Source of the DNA: Rhodobacteraceae bacterium DSL-40
GTDB lineage: Bacteria; Pseudomonadota; Alphaproteobacteria; Rhodobacterales; Rhodobacteraceae
DNA length: 64,000 bases
NCBI GenBank assembly: GCA_003258405.1
Contig: QKPN01000003.1
Location: 62,001 to 126,000 of the forward strand
Reading direction: 5' to 3'
In this document: in pieces, positions 1 to 9,157 of the stretch
Layout: each line of letters starts with the position of its first letter
Position numbering within the stretch: position 1 is the stretch's first letter
Program-made: the position numbers and the translations under genes
The notes under the pieces: model-generated
The model's database searches: none
Told to the model about the DNA's origin: nothing
Seen by the model: the letters and a program-made list of their open reading frames with translations, nothing else

Positions 1-104
1 TTCCACCATGGGAAGGTCAAGCCCCCCCGGCGCGGGCGGGATGCGGCGGCCGGGCGACGGGGCGGCAAGAGGCCGCTTGACAATGCCGCGCATCCGGCCG
101 CATC

Positions 105-300
105 TGCGCCTGCTGGTTCCTGTCCCAGGACAGGCGAAGAGGGAATGCGACAGGGGATCTTTTCCCGAAGCGCAGCCGCCCCCGCGACCGTGACCGGAGA
201 GGCGCTCCGATGCCACTGGCCCGATGGGCCGGGAAGGTGGAGCCGCCGCAGGGCCCGAAAGGGCCCCGACTCCGCAAGCCGGGAGACCTGCCAGCACGAA
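105..300 (+). promoter_or_regulatory. Cobalamin (B12) riboswitch aptamer
   Basis: The conserved cobalamin-riboswitch landmarks appear in order: the TGCTGGTTCC start at 111-120, a GAGGGAATGCG block near 139-149, the GCAGCCGCCCCCGCGACCGTGA core near 172-194, a CCACTGGC block near 213-220, GGGAAGG near 231-237, and the B12 box (GCAAGCCGGGAGACCTGCC) at 274-292. The outer helix can form between TGCTGG (111-116) and CCAGCA (291-296). It lies directly upstream of the B12 biosynthesis operon, as expected for adenosylcobalamin feedback repression. Confidence 0.93.
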
Positions 301-375
301 GGACCATGATGCGGACGGGGTGATCCGCGACCGGCCTGGCACGGTGCCCCACCGCTTTGCCCGAGCTGCCGCCTC

Positions 376-400
376 TCCCCGTTTCGCGCGAGCGAGGGGA
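376..400 (+). promoter_or_regulatory. Putative RBS-sequestering hairpin of the B12 riboswitch
   Basis: TCCCC at 376-380 can pair with GGGGA at 396-400. The latter is the best Shine-Dalgarno candidate for the GTG start at 409. An inner self-complementary TCGCGCGA (384-391) can extend the helix. Pairing would hide the ribosome-binding site, so the riboswitch probably acts at translation. No U-tract terminator is visible. This is an inference from base pairing only. Confidence 0.55.
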
Positions 401-408
401 ATGCGCTT

Positions 409-816
409 GTGACTGGCACGACGAAAGACCCGGACGACTCCGAAGCCCCGGCCGCGGCGGCCGTGACGCTGGCCGTCTGCACCACCTGCCGCGCGGGCCT
501 GCCCGTGCCGGAGGACGGGCTCGTGCCCGGCGCACGGATGTTTGCCGCGCTTTCGGCGGCGGACCTGCCCGAGGGCGTGCGGCTCCGCGGCGTCGAATGC
601 CTCTCGGCCTGCGCGCGCGGCTGTGCGCTTGCGCTCTGTGCCGACGGGCGCTGGACCTATGTCTACGGCGATCTCGACCCGGAGGCGGATGTCGGCGCCA
701 TTCTCGAGGGCGCGGCCGCCTATGCCGCCGCCCCCGACGGCATCGTGCCCTGGCGCGCGCGCCCCGTCATCTTCCGCAAGCAGTCGATCGCCCGTATCCC
801 GCCCCTGGAGACCTGA
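409..816 (+). CDS. DUF1636 family putative metal-binding protein
   Basis: The 135-residue protein has a thioredoxin-like ferredoxin cysteine pattern: CxxC at 24-27 followed by C64, C68, C72 and C77. This matches the DUF1636 family, which in alphaproteobacteria is found beside cobW. The chemistry of the family is not established; binding of a metal or iron-sulfur cluster is likely from the cysteines. The GTG start at 409 is preceded by AGGGGA about nine bases away. It is the first gene under the cobalamin riboswitch and ends five bases before cobW, so a role in cobalt handling for corrin synthesis is inferred. Confidence 0.85.
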   Translation: MTGTTKDPDDSEAPAAAAVTLAVCTTCRAGLPVPEDGLVPGARMFAALSAADLPEGVRLRGVECLSACARGCALALCADGRWTYVYGDLDPEADVGAILEGAAAYAAAPDGIVPWRARPVIFRKQSIARIPPLET

Positions 817-821
817 GCCCC

Positions 822-1880
822 ATGTCCACGCTCGAAAAGACCCCCGTCACCGTCATCACCGGCTTTCTCGGAGCGGGCAAGACCACGCTCATCCGCCATC
901 TGATGGCCAATCCGGAGGGGCGCCGGCTCGCCGTTGTCGTCAACGAATTCGGCACGGCCGGCGTCGATGGCGACATCCTGCGGAGCTGCGCCGATGCCGC
1001 CTGCCCGGCCGAGAACATCGTCGAGCTGGCCAACGGCTGCATCTGCTGCACCGTGGCCGACGATTTCATCCCGACGATCGAGGCGCTGATGGCGCTGCCG
1101 CAGCGGCCCGATCACATCCTGATCGAGACCTCGGGTCTTGCGCTGCCGAAGCCGCTCCTGAAGGCCTTCGACTGGCCGGCGATCCGCTCGCGCATCACCG
1201 TCGACGGGGTGATCGCGGTGGCCGATGCCGAGGCGGTGGCGGCGGGCCGCTTCGCGCCCGATCCGGCGGCGGTCGATGCCCAGCGCGCGGCGGACGAGAG
1301 CATCGACCACGAGACGCCGCTCTCGGAGGTCTTCGAGGACCAGATCGCCTGCGCCGATATCGTGCTGCTCTCCAAGGCCGATCTCGCCGGGCCAGCGGGG
1401 CTCGCCGCGGCGGAGGCCGCGATCCGGGCCGAGCTCGGCCGCGCCCTGCCCGTTCTCGCGATGGAGGAGGGCCGGATCGACGCGCGCGTGATCCTCGGGC
1501 TCGGCGCGGCGGCGGAGGACGATCTCGCCGCGCGGCCCTCGCATCACGACGGCGCGGAGGATCACGAGCATGACGATTTCGACTCCGTCGTCATCGACGT
1601 GGCCGAGATCGCCGACCCCGAGGCGATTGCCGAGGCGGTGCGTGATCTCGCCCGGAGCCGCAACATCCTGCGGGTGAAGGGCCATGTCGCGGTCGCGGGC
1701 AAGCCGATGCGGCTCCTGGTGCAGGCGGTGGGCGCGCGGGTGCGGACCCAGTACGACCGGCCCTGGGGCACGGCGGCGCGACAGGGCCGGCTCGTGGTGA
1801 TCGCCGAGCACGACGACATCGACGCGGCCGCGATCCGGGCCGATCTCGACCGCGCGCTCGGCGCCGTCGCCGCGGAGTAA
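822..1880 (+). CDS. cobW: CobW, GTP-dependent cobalt metallochaperone (COG0523)
   Basis: This 352-residue G3E-family GTPase probably delivers Co(II) to the aerobic cobaltochelatase. The Walker A motif GFLGAGKTTL lies at residues 14-23, the metal-binding CxCC motif (CICC) at 73-76, and an SKAD guanine-recognition motif follows in the middle. A His/Asp/Glu-rich linker near residue 240 may also bind metal, and the C-terminal CobW_C domain is present. The ATG at 822 is chosen over an upstream in-frame extension that would overlap the DUF1636 gene. cobN follows after 13 bases, which fits metal delivery to the chelatase. Confidence 0.95.
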   Translation: MSTLEKTPVTVITGFLGAGKTTLIRHLMANPEGRRLAVVVNEFGTAGVDGDILRSCADAACPAENIVELANGCICCTVADDFIPTIEALMALPQRPDHILIETSGLALPKPLLKAFDWPAIRSRITVDGVIAVADAEAVAAGRFAPDPAAVDAQRAADESIDHETPLSEVFEDQIACADIVLLSKADLAGPAGLAAAEAAIRAELGRALPVLAMEEGRIDARVILGLGAAAEDDLAARPSHHDGAEDHEHDDFDSVVIDVAEIADPEAIAEAVRDLARSRNILRVKGHVAVAGKPMRLLVQAVGARVRTQYDRPWGTAARQGRLVVIAEHDDIDAAAIRADLDRALGAVAAE

Positions 1881-1893
1881 GGCAGACGCTCCG

Positions 1894-4800
1894 ATGCACG
1901 TCATCTTCCGCGAGAGCCACGGGCTCGAGGATGCAGCGGCGCCGCAGGATCTCGGCCAGGATCCGGCCGAGCTCGTGGTGCTGTCCTTCTCCGACAGCGA
2001 TCTCGGCGCCTTTGCCGCCGGGTGGCGGCGCGCGGCCGGGAGCCTGCCGGAGCTGAGGCTCGCCAATCTCGCGGCGCTGCGTCATCCGCTCTCGGTCGAT
2101 ACCTATCTCGAGCGGACGGTTGCGGGCGCGCGCGGCGTGCTGGTGCGGCTGATCGGCGGCGAGCCCTACTGGTCCTACGGGCTGCTCCAGCTTCAGGATC
2201 TGGCGCGGCGGCGGGGGATCGCGCTCGCGGTGCTGCCCGGTGACGGGCGGGACGATGCGCGGCTCGATGCGCTCTCGACCCTGCCGGTCGCGACGCTGCG
2301 CCGCCTGTCGCATCTTTGCGAGGCGGGGGGCGCGGTGGCGGCCCAGGCGGCCCTCGCCCAGCTCGCGCTCGCCGCCGGGCTCTATGCCGGGCCGGTGGCC
2401 GGGGCGAAGGCGCTGCCGCCGGCGGGGGAATACCGCCCCGGCACGGGCGTCGTTCCCGCCGGGGCGCCTGCGGCCGGGCGGCCCGGGCGGCCGGTGGTGC
2501 CGGTCGTCTTCTACCGCGCCTATCTCGCGGCGGCCGACATGGAGGCGGTGGATGCGCTGATCGCGGCGCTCGAGGCCGAGGGCTTCGATGCGCCCGGCCT
2601 CTTTGCCCCCTCGCTCAAGGCGCCCGAGGCGGCGGCGTGGCTGCGCGGGCGGCTGGCGGAGCTCGGGCCCGCGGCGATCCTCAACACCACGGCCTTCTCC
2701 GCGCGCGGGGCCGATGGCGCGCCCTCGCCGCTCGAGGCCGGCGACTGCCCGGTGTTCCAGACCGCCTTCGCCACCTCGGAGCGTGCGGCCTGGGAGGCGG
2801 GCGCGCGCGGGCTCTCGCCCGCCGATCTCGCGATGCATGTGGTGCTGCCGGAGGTGGACGGGCGGATCTTCGCGGGCGTTGCGAGCTTCAAGGCGCGGGC
2901 GGCGCGCGATCCGGTGCTGCAGTTCGCGCCCCTGCGGCATGCCCCCGATCGGGCCCGTGTCGCGGCGATCGCCGGGCGGATCGCGGCCTGGCACCGGCTC
3001 GGGGCGGCGGCGCCGGCCGCGCGGCGGCTCGCGCTCGTGCTCTCGACCTATCCCGGCAAGGCGCATCAGATGGCCCATGCGGTGGGGCTCGACGCGCTTG
3101 CCTCGGCCGAGGCGCTGATCGGTGATCTCGCGGCGGCGGGCCATGCCACCGCCCCCGGCGCGCCGCTGGCCGACGCGCTCGGGACGGGCGAGATCGCCTG
3201 GCCGCTCGCGGAGTACCGCGCGGCGCTCGAGACCCTCCTGCCCGCGCCGCTTCGGGAGGCGCTCGATCTGGCCTGGGGCCCGGCGGAGGCAGACCCGGCG
3301 GTCGCGCGCGGCGCCTTCCGGTTCCGCGCGGTGCGCCGCGGCGCCGTGCTCGTCGCGCTCCAGCCCGAGCGGGCGGGGGCCGCGGACCGGGCGGAGAGCT
3401 ATCACGATCTCTCCCGCGTGCCGCGGCACGGCTATGTCGCCTTCCACCTCTGGTTGCGGGCGGCGGAGCGGGTGGATGCGCTCCTCCACATGGGCGCGCA
3501 TGGCACGCTCGAATGGCTGCCGGGCAAGGCGGCGGCGCTTTCGGAGCGCTGCTGGCCCGAGGCGCTGCTCGGGCCGCTGCCGGTGATCTATCCCTTCATC
3601 GTCAACGACCCCGGAGAGGCGGCGCAGGCCAAGCGGCGGCTCGGCGCGGTGACGCTCGGGCATCTGCCGCCGCCGCAGGTTCAGGGCGGGCTGAGCGACG
3701 GTCTCGCGCGGATCGAGCGGCTGCTCGACGAATATTCCACCGCCGACGGGCTCGACCCCGCCCGCCGCGACCGGCTGATCGCCGCGATCCGGAGCGCGGC
3801 CCAGGCCGAGGGGGTCGAGGCGGACCTCGGGCTTGACGCGCGCGCCAGCGCGGCGGAGGCGATCCCGCGCATCGACCGCTTCGTCTGCGACCTCAAGGAC
3901 AGCCGCTTCGGCGAGGGCCTGCATGTCTTCGGCCAGGGCGCCTGCGGCGCGGCGGAGCGCGCGGGGCTCCGCGCCGCGCTCTCGGGCCGCCCGGTCGCGC
4001 CGGGGCCCGCGGGCTCGCCGGGGCGCGGGCGGAGCGACGTGCTGCCCACGGGGCGGAACCTCTTCGCGGTCGATCCCCGCGCGGTGCCGAGCCGGGCGGC
4101 GCAGGCCGAGGGCGTGAAGCTCGCCGAGGAGCTGTTGCGCCGCCATCTCCAGGAGGAGGGCGACTGGCCGCGCGGGCTCGTCGTCGATCTCTGGGGCTCG
4201 GCGACGATGCGCACGGCGGGCGAGGAATTCGCCATGGCGCTCCATCTCGCCGGGCTCGCGCCGCGCTGGGACGCGGGCACCGGCCGGGTCTCGGGCTTCG
4301 AGATCCTGCCGCTGGCACTGCTCGGGCGGCCGCGCATCGACGTGACGCTCCGGGTCTCGGGGCTCTTCCGCGATCTCTTTCCGGGGCTCGCGGGCCTCTT
4401 TGCGCAGGGCGTCGCGGCGCTTGCCGCGCGGGACGAGGCGGCGGAGGACAATCCCTACCGGGGCGCGGCGGACGCGCGGGTTTTCGGACCGAAGCCGGGA
4501 GACTACGGGCTCGGCATGGGGGCCGCGATCGCGGATTATTCCGAGGCGGGCCGCGCGGCGGCGGGCGAGGCCTGGCTTTCCGGTTCGGCCTGGGCGATCG
4601 GGCCGGACGGCGCGAGCCGGGAGGCGCGCCCGGATCTCGAGGCGCGGCTGCGCGGGGCCGACGCCTTCGTCCATGTCCAGGACCTGCCCGAGACCGACCT
4701 GCTGCTGGCCGAGGATTTCGCCGCGCATATCGGCGGCGTGGCGGCGGCGGCGGGCGCGCTCGGCGCGGAGGCCCCGGTGCTCTGGCATCTCGACACCACG

Positions 4801-5163
4801 GCGGCGGGGCGGCCGCGGGCCCGCAGCCTCGGCGAGGAGATCGCCCGCATCGTGCGCGGCCGGGCCGCCGATCCGGCCTGGGCCGAGGGCATGATGGCGC
4901 ATGGCTACCGCGGCGCCGCGGAGATCGCCGCGACCCTCGATCACATGGCGGCCTTCGCCCATCTCGCGGGCGCGCTGCCGGCGCATCTCTTCGACCTCTA
5001 TCACGCGGCGACGCTCGGGCGGCCGGAGGTCGCGGCGTTTCTGGCCGAGGCCAACCCCGCCGCGCTCGCCGCGATGCAGGGCCGCTTCCGCGCCCTGCGC
5101 GATGCCGGGCTCTGGGCGAGCCGGCGCAATTCCATCGCCGCCGCACTGGAGGACGGGCGATGA
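1894..5163 (+). CDS. cobN: Cobaltochelatase large subunit CobN
   Basis: CobN binds hydrogenobyrinic acid a,c-diamide and, with the AAA+ pair CobS-CobT, inserts cobalt in an ATP-dependent reaction of the aerobic B12 pathway. The protein has 1089 residues, somewhat short for aerobic CobN, which is often about 1200-1270. It keeps the family hallmarks HMGAHGTLEWLPGK in the middle and DLWGSATMRTAGEEF in the C-terminal half. cobS and cobT are not in this window, so they must lie elsewhere if the enzyme works. The stop overlaps the cobG start by four bases. Confidence 0.96.
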   Translation: MHVIFRESHGLEDAAAPQDLGQDPAELVVLSFSDSDLGAFAAGWRRAAGSLPELRLANLAALRHPLSVDTYLERTVAGARGVLVRLIGGEPYWSYGLLQLQDLARRRGIALAVLPGDGRDDARLDALSTLPVATLRRLSHLCEAGGAVAAQAALAQLALAAGLYAGPVAGAKALPPAGEYRPGTGVVPAGAPAAGRPGRPVVPVVFYRAYLAAADMEAVDALIAALEAEGFDAPGLFAPSLKAPEAAAWLRGRLAELGPAAILNTTAFSARGADGAPSPLEAGDCPVFQTAFATSERAAWEAGARGLSPADLAMHVVLPEVDGRIFAGVASFKARAARDPVLQFAPLRHAPDRARVAAIAGRIAAWHRLGAAAPAARRLALVLSTYPGKAHQMAHAVGLDALASAEALIGDLAAAGHATAPGAPLADALGTGEIAWPLAEYRAALETLLPAPLREALDLAWGPAEADPAVARGAFRFRAVRRGAVLVALQPERAGAADRAESYHDLSRVPRHGYVAFHLWLRAAERVDALLHMGAHGTLEWLPGKAAALSERCWPEALLGPLPVIYPFIVNDPGEAAQAKRRLGAVTLGHLPPPQVQGGLSDGLARIERLLDEYSTADGLDPARRDRLIAAIRSAAQAEGVEADLGLDARASAAEAIPRIDRFVCDLKDSRFGEGLHVFGQGACGAAERAGLRAALSGRPVAPGPAGSPGRGRSDVLPTGRNLFAVDPRAVPSRAAQAEGVKLAEELLRRHLQEEGDWPRGLVVDLWGSATMRTAGEEFAMALHLAGLAPRWDAGTGRVSGFEILPLALLGRPRIDVTLRVSGLFRDLFPGLAGLFAQGVAALAARDEAAEDNPYRGAADARVFGPKPGDYGLGMGAAIADYSEAGRAAAGEAWLSGSAWAIGPDGASREARPDLEARLRGADAFVHVQDLPETDLLLAEDFAAHIGGVAAAAGALGAEAPVLWHLDTTAAGRPRARSLGEEIARIVRGRAADPAWAEGMMAHGYRGAAEIAATLDHMAAFAHLAGALPAHLFDLYHAATLGRPEVAAFLAEANPAALAAMQGRFRALRDAGLWASRRNSIAAALEDGR

Positions 5164-6317
5164 GCGCGGTGGTTCGCGGCTGGTGCCCCGGCGCGCACCG
5201 GCCGATGGCCTCCGGCGACGGGCTCATCCTGCGCCTCCGGCCGCGCGGCGGGCGGCTTTCGGCGCGGGAGGCGGCCGGGATCGCCGCGCTTGCCGCGCGC
5301 CACGGCAACGGCGTCATCGACCTCTCGGCGCGCGCGGGCCTGCAGATCCGCGGCGTCGCGCCGGAGGGGCATGCGCCGCTGCTCGCCGGGCTTGCAGCCC
5401 TCGGGCTCATCGACGCCGATGCGGGCGCCGAGGCCCGGCGCAACGTCACGCTCACGCCGTTCTGGCGCAAGGGCGACGGCAGCCTCGAACTCGCGCTCGC
5501 GCTCGAGGACGCGCTTGCGGCCGACCGCAGCCTCGCCCTGCCGGTGAAGTTCGGCTTTGCCGTCGATACCGGGCCGCGGCGGGTGCTCGGGCAGACCGCC
5601 GCCGATATCCGGCTCGAACGCGCGGCGGCGGGCGGGCTCCTCCTGCGCGCCGACGGGGCGGCGACCGGGCGCGCGCTCCGGCCGGAAACGGCTGTCGCGG
5701 CCGCGGGCGCGCTGGCGCGCTGGTTTCTCGCGAGCGGCGGGGAAAAGCGGATGGCGGCGCATCTCGCCGCCGGTGTCCCGCTGCCGCCGGAGCTTGCGGG
5801 CGATGCCGCCCCCGCCCCGGCCGATCCAGCCCCGGCGCCCGGCCCGGTCGCGGGCACGGGCTGGCTGGTGGCGCCCGAATTCGGGCGGCTCGATGCGAGC
5901 CTTCTCGCCGATCTCGCGCGCCTCGGGCACGGGCTCCGGCTCACGCCCTGGCGGATGCTGCTCGTCGAAGGGATCGGCATCGCACCGCGTCTGACCGGGC
6001 TCGTCGAGGCCGCGGACGACCCGCGGCTCCGCATCCACGTCTGCCCCGGCGCCCCCGACTGCGCCCAGGCCGAGGCGGAGACGCGCGGCCTTGCCCGCGC
6101 CCTCGCCGCAGGGCTGCCCGCGGCGCTGCCGCTCGTCCATGTCTCGGGCTGCGCCAAGGGCTGCGCCCATCCCGGCCCCGCCCCCGTCACCCTTGCCGGG
6201 CGGGCGGGCCGTTTCGATCTCGTGCGCGGCGGGCGGGCCTCCGATCCCCCGGACCGCACCGGGCTCCGGCCCGGCGATCTTGCCGCACGCCCCGACATTC
6301 TCACGGAGCCCGACTGA
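5160..6317 (+). CDS. cobG: Precorrin-3B synthase CobG
   Basis: CobG is the oxygen-dependent monooxygenase that makes precorrin-3B before ring contraction, which marks the aerobic B12 route. The 385-residue protein resembles nitrite/sulfite reductases and carries two Fe-S cysteine clusters near the C-terminus, CPGAPDC and CAKGC. An Ala/Pro-rich linker near residue 220 separates the two homologous halves. ATG at 5160 overlaps the cobN stop. The gene ends at the ATG of cobH. Confidence 0.94.
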   Translation: MSAVVRGWCPGAHRPMASGDGLILRLRPRGGRLSAREAAGIAALAARHGNGVIDLSARAGLQIRGVAPEGHAPLLAGLAALGLIDADAGAEARRNVTLTPFWRKGDGSLELALALEDALAADRSLALPVKFGFAVDTGPRRVLGQTAADIRLERAAAGGLLLRADGAATGRALRPETAVAAAGALARWFLASGGEKRMAAHLAAGVPLPPELAGDAAPAPADPAPAPGPVAGTGWLVAPEFGRLDASLLADLARLGHGLRLTPWRMLLVEGIGIAPRLTGLVEAADDPRLRIHVCPGAPDCAQAEAETRGLARALAAGLPAALPLVHVSGCAKGCAHPGPAPVTLAGRAGRFDLVRGGRASDPPDRTGLRPGDLAARPDILTEPD

Positions 6318-6946
6318 TGCCCCATGTCTACGAGACCGATGGTGCCGCGATCTATGCGCAATCCTTCGCGACGATCCGCGCCGAGGCCGATCTGGCCCGC
6401 TTCTCCCGCGACGAGGAACCCGTCGCCGTCCGCATGATCCATGCCGCGGGGCTCGTCGGCCTCGAGGCGCATGTGCGCTTCACCCCCGGCATGGCGACGG
6501 CGGCCCGCGCCGCGCTGGCCGCGGGCGCGCCGATCCTCTGCGATGCGCGCATGGTGAGCGAGGGCATCACGCGCGCCCGGCTTCCGGCCGCCAATGCGGT
6601 GATATGCACCCTGCAGGACCCGGAGGTGCCCGCGCTTGCCGCGGAGCGCGGGACGACGCGCTCGGCCGCCGCGCTGGAGCTCTGGCGGCCGCATCTCGCC
6701 GGCGCGCTGGTCGCGATCGGCAATGCCCCGACCGCGCTCTTCCATCTGCTCAACATGCTCGAGGACCCCGCCTGCCCGCGGCCCGCGGCGATCATCGGCT
6801 GCCCCGTCGGCTTCGTGGGTGCGGCCGAATCGAAAGCGGCTCTGATGGCCGCCCCGCCCTGCCCGGCGCTGATCATCGAGGGCAGGCTCGGCGGCAGCGC
6901 CATCACCGTCGCGGCCGTGAACGCGCTCGCAAGCTGGAAGGAATGA
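6317..6946 (+). CDS. cobH: Precorrin-8X methylmutase CobH
   Basis: CobH moves the C11 methyl group to C12, converting precorrin-8X to hydrogenobyrinic acid. The 209-residue protein begins MPHVYETDGAAIYAQSFATI, typical of the family, and has a conserved RMIHAAG segment with the catalytic histidine. The A of its ATG is the last base of the cobG stop, and its own stop overlaps the cobI start. Both arrangements suggest translational coupling. Confidence 0.95.
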   Translation: MPHVYETDGAAIYAQSFATIRAEADLARFSRDEEPVAVRMIHAAGLVGLEAHVRFTPGMATAARAALAAGAPILCDARMVSEGITRARLPAANAVICTLQDPEVPALAAERGTTRSAAALELWRPHLAGALVAIGNAPTALFHLLNMLEDPACPRPAAIIGCPVGFVGAAESKAALMAAPPCPALIIEGRLGGSAITVAAVNALASWKE

Positions 6947-7692
6947 CCATGACCATGGCCGAAACCAGGGTTTCGGGGCGGGTGATCTGCGTCGGGCTCG
7001 GCCCCGGGGATCCCGAGCTCATGAGCGTGCGCGCCGACCGGCTGATCCGCGGCGCGCGCCACGTGGCCTATTTCCGCAAGGCCGGGAACGGCGGCCAGGC
7101 CCGGCGCATCGTCGAGGGCATGATCGCCCCGGAGGCGACCGAGCACGCGATGGAATATCCGGTCACCACCGAGATCCCGTTCGATGACCCGGAATACGGC
7201 CGGCTGCTCGCGGGCTTCTACGAGGACTGGGCCGGGCGGCTCGCGGCCATCGCCGGGACCGAGGAGGTGGTGGTGCTCTGCGAGGGCGATCCGTTCTTCT
7301 ACGGCTCCTTCATGCATCTCCATGCCCGGCTTCAGGGCCGGGCGCCGGTCGAGGTGGTGCCCGGCATCACCGGGATGTCCGGCTGCTGGACCGCGACGGG
7401 GCTGCCGATCACCTGGGGCGATGACGTGCTGACCGTGCTCACCGGCACGCTGCCGGAGGCGGAGCTGGCGCGGCGCGCGGCCGGGACGGATGCGCTCGTG
7501 GTGATGAAGACCGGGCGCAACCTGCCGAAGCTCCGGCGCGCGCTCGAGACCGCCGGGCGGCTCGATGCGGCCTGGCTCGTGGAGCGCGGCACCATGCCGG
7601 GGCAGACCGTGCGGCGGCTTTGCGAGGCCGATTGCGCCAGCGCGCCCTATTTCTCCATCGTGCTGGTCCATGGCCAGGGGCGGCGGCCGTGA
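6943..7692 (+). CDS. cobI: Precorrin-2 C20-methyltransferase CobI
   Basis: CobI uses S-adenosylmethionine to methylate precorrin-2 at C20, giving precorrin-3A. The N-terminal GLGPGDPELMSVRADRL segment is the tetrapyrrole-methylase signature, and a GEGDPFFYGS-like block (CEGDPFFYGSF) and PGITGMS follow. The start at 6943 overlaps the cobH stop by four bases; two more in-frame ATG codons at 6949 and 6955 are possible starts. At 249 residues the length is normal. Confidence 0.95.
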   Translation: MTMTMAETRVSGRVICVGLGPGDPELMSVRADRLIRGARHVAYFRKAGNGGQARRIVEGMIAPEATEHAMEYPVTTEIPFDDPEYGRLLAGFYEDWAGRLAAIAGTEEVVVLCEGDPFFYGSFMHLHARLQGRAPVEVVPGITGMSGCWTATGLPITWGDDVLTVLTGTLPEAELARRAAGTDALVVMKTGRNLPKLRRALETAGRLDAAWLVERGTMPGQTVRRLCEADCASAPYFSIVLVHGQGRRP

Positions 7693-8426
7693 GCGGCTGG
7701 CTTAGGGTTGCGGGCCTCGGCCCCGGCGATGCAGCACTGGTGACGCCGGAGGTCTCGGCGGTGCTGGCGGAGGCGACCGACGTGGTGGGCTATCTGCCCT
7801 ATGTCGCCCGGGTGGCCGAGCGGCCGGGGCTTCGGCGCCATGCGAGCGACAACCGCGTCGAGCTCGACCGCGCCCGCCATGCGCTCGAGCTTGCCGCGGA
7901 GGGGCGGCGGGTGGCGGTGGTCTCCTCGGGCGATCCCGGCGTCTTCGCCATGGCCTCGGCGCTCTTCGAGGCGCTGGAGGCGGGGCCCGGGAGCTGGGCC
8001 GGGCTCGACATCGCCGTGCTGCCGGGGATCAGCGCGATGCTCGCCGCGGCGGCGCGGCTCGGCGCCCCGCTCGGACATGATTTCTGCGCGATCAACCTTT
8101 CGGACAATCTCAAGCCCTGGGCGCTCGTGGAGCGGCGGCTGCGCCTCGCGGCGGAGGCCGATTTCGCCATGGCCTTCTACAACCCGCGCTCGAAGAGCCG
8201 CCCGCACCAGTTCGCCCGCGCCCTCGAGATCCTGCGCGCGGCCTGCGGGCCGGAGCGGCTGGTGAGCTTCGCCCGCGCCGTCTCGAGCCCCGAGGAGCGG
8301 CTCGAGACGGTGACGCTCAGTGCGGCGCGGCCCGAGATGGCCGACATGCGCACGCTGGTGATCGTCGGCAATTCCGCCACCCGGCGCGCCGGGCGCTTCG
8401 TCTATACCCCGAGGCAGGCCGCGTGA
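7689..8426 (+). CDS. cobJ: Precorrin-3B C17-methyltransferase CobJ
   Basis: CobJ methylates C17 of precorrin-3B and drives ring contraction to precorrin-4. The 245-residue protein has the methylase signature GLGPGDAALVTPE at its N-terminus, then SSGDPGVFAMA and PGISAM, and a CobJ-type FYNPRS motif. The GTG at 7689 overlaps the cobI stop by four bases, and the only ATG upstream lies inside cobI. Its 3' end overlaps the 3' end of the opposing cobK by 25 bases. Confidence 0.95.
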   Translation: MSGWLRVAGLGPGDAALVTPEVSAVLAEATDVVGYLPYVARVAERPGLRRHASDNRVELDRARHALELAAEGRRVAVVSSGDPGVFAMASALFEALEAGPGSWAGLDIAVLPGISAMLAAAARLGAPLGHDFCAINLSDNLKPWALVERRLRLAAEADFAMAFYNPRSKSRPHQFARALEILRAACGPERLVSFARAVSSPEERLETVTLSAARPEMADMRTLVIVGNSATRRAGRFVYTPRQAA

Positions 8427-9157
8427 CCGAGCCAGCCCATCACCTCGGCGACGCTGCGCGCCACCGGCCGCCGGGGGATCGCCGGGCGCGCGATCATCAG
8501 GACCGGCAGGCCGAGACTGCGCGCCGCGGCGAGCTTGGCCGAGGCGCCGTCGCCGCCCGCGTTCTTCGCCACGACCATGTCGATGCGGTGGCTGCAGAGG
8601 AGGGCGATGTCCTCGGCCTCGGTGAAGGGCCCGCGCGCGACCACCACCGCGGCGCGCGGCAGCGGCAGCGGCAGCGTGGCCTTCGGCGGATCGACGAGGC
8701 GGAGGAGGTAATGATGCTGCGGGGCGGCGGCGAAATCGCCGAGATGCTGGCGGCCGATGGCGAGAAAGATGCGCTGCGGCAGCCCGGCGAGCGCCGCGAC
8801 CGCGGCCGGAATGTCCGCGACCTCCCGCCAGTCGTCGCCCGGCTCCGGCGTCCAGGGCGCGCGTTCGAGCGCGAGGATCGGGGTCTCGGTGGCCTTGGCG
8901 GCGGCAACGGCATTGGCGCTGATCCGGGCCGCGAAGGGATGGGTTGCGTCGATGATCGCGCTGATCTCCTCGCGGCGGATCCACGCCGCCAGCCCCTCCG
9001 CGCCGCCGAAGCCGCCGACGCGGACCGGCACCGGCTGCTCGCGCGGCTCGTCGACGCGGCCGGCATAGGACAGCACCGCGCGGCGGCCGGTTTCGGCGAT
9101 GGCGGCGGCGAGGCGGCTGGCGTCAAGCGTACCGCCGAGAATGAGGACGGGCTTCAT
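8402..9157 (-). CDS. cobK: Precorrin-6A reductase CobK
   Basis: CobK reduces precorrin-6A to dihydro-precorrin-6 with NADPH. The 251-residue protein starts [20 protein letters not shown], a Rossmann-like motif of the CobK/CbiJ family, and has the conserved DATHPFA block. It is the only gene of the operon on the minus strand. The ATG at 9157 shares two bases with the ATG of cobL at 9156, and the 3' end runs into cobJ. Transcription must therefore start inside cobL or be supplied otherwise. Confidence 0.94.
   Translation of the reverse strand: MKPVLILGGTLDASRLAAAIAETGRRAVLSYAGRVDEPREQPVPVRVGGFGGAEGLAAWIRREEISAIIDATHPFAARISANAVAAAKATETPILALERAPWTPEPGDDWREVADIPAAVAALAGLPQRIFLAIGRQHLGDFAAAPQHHYLLRLVDPPKATLPLPLPRAAVVVARGPFTEAEDIALLCSHRIDMVVAKNAGGDGASAKLAAARSLGLPVLMIARPAIPRRPVARSVAEVMGWLGHAACLGV

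Noticed and set aside
1591-5004. 1137-codon open frame antisense to cobN
   Set aside because: Shadow frame caused by high GC; the translation is Arg/Gly/Pro-rich without any recognisable domain, while cobN on the plus strand matches its family throughout.
3893-6745. 950-codon minus-strand frame across cobN and cobG
   Set aside because: Low-complexity Arg/Ala/Pro translation opposite two well-conserved genes.
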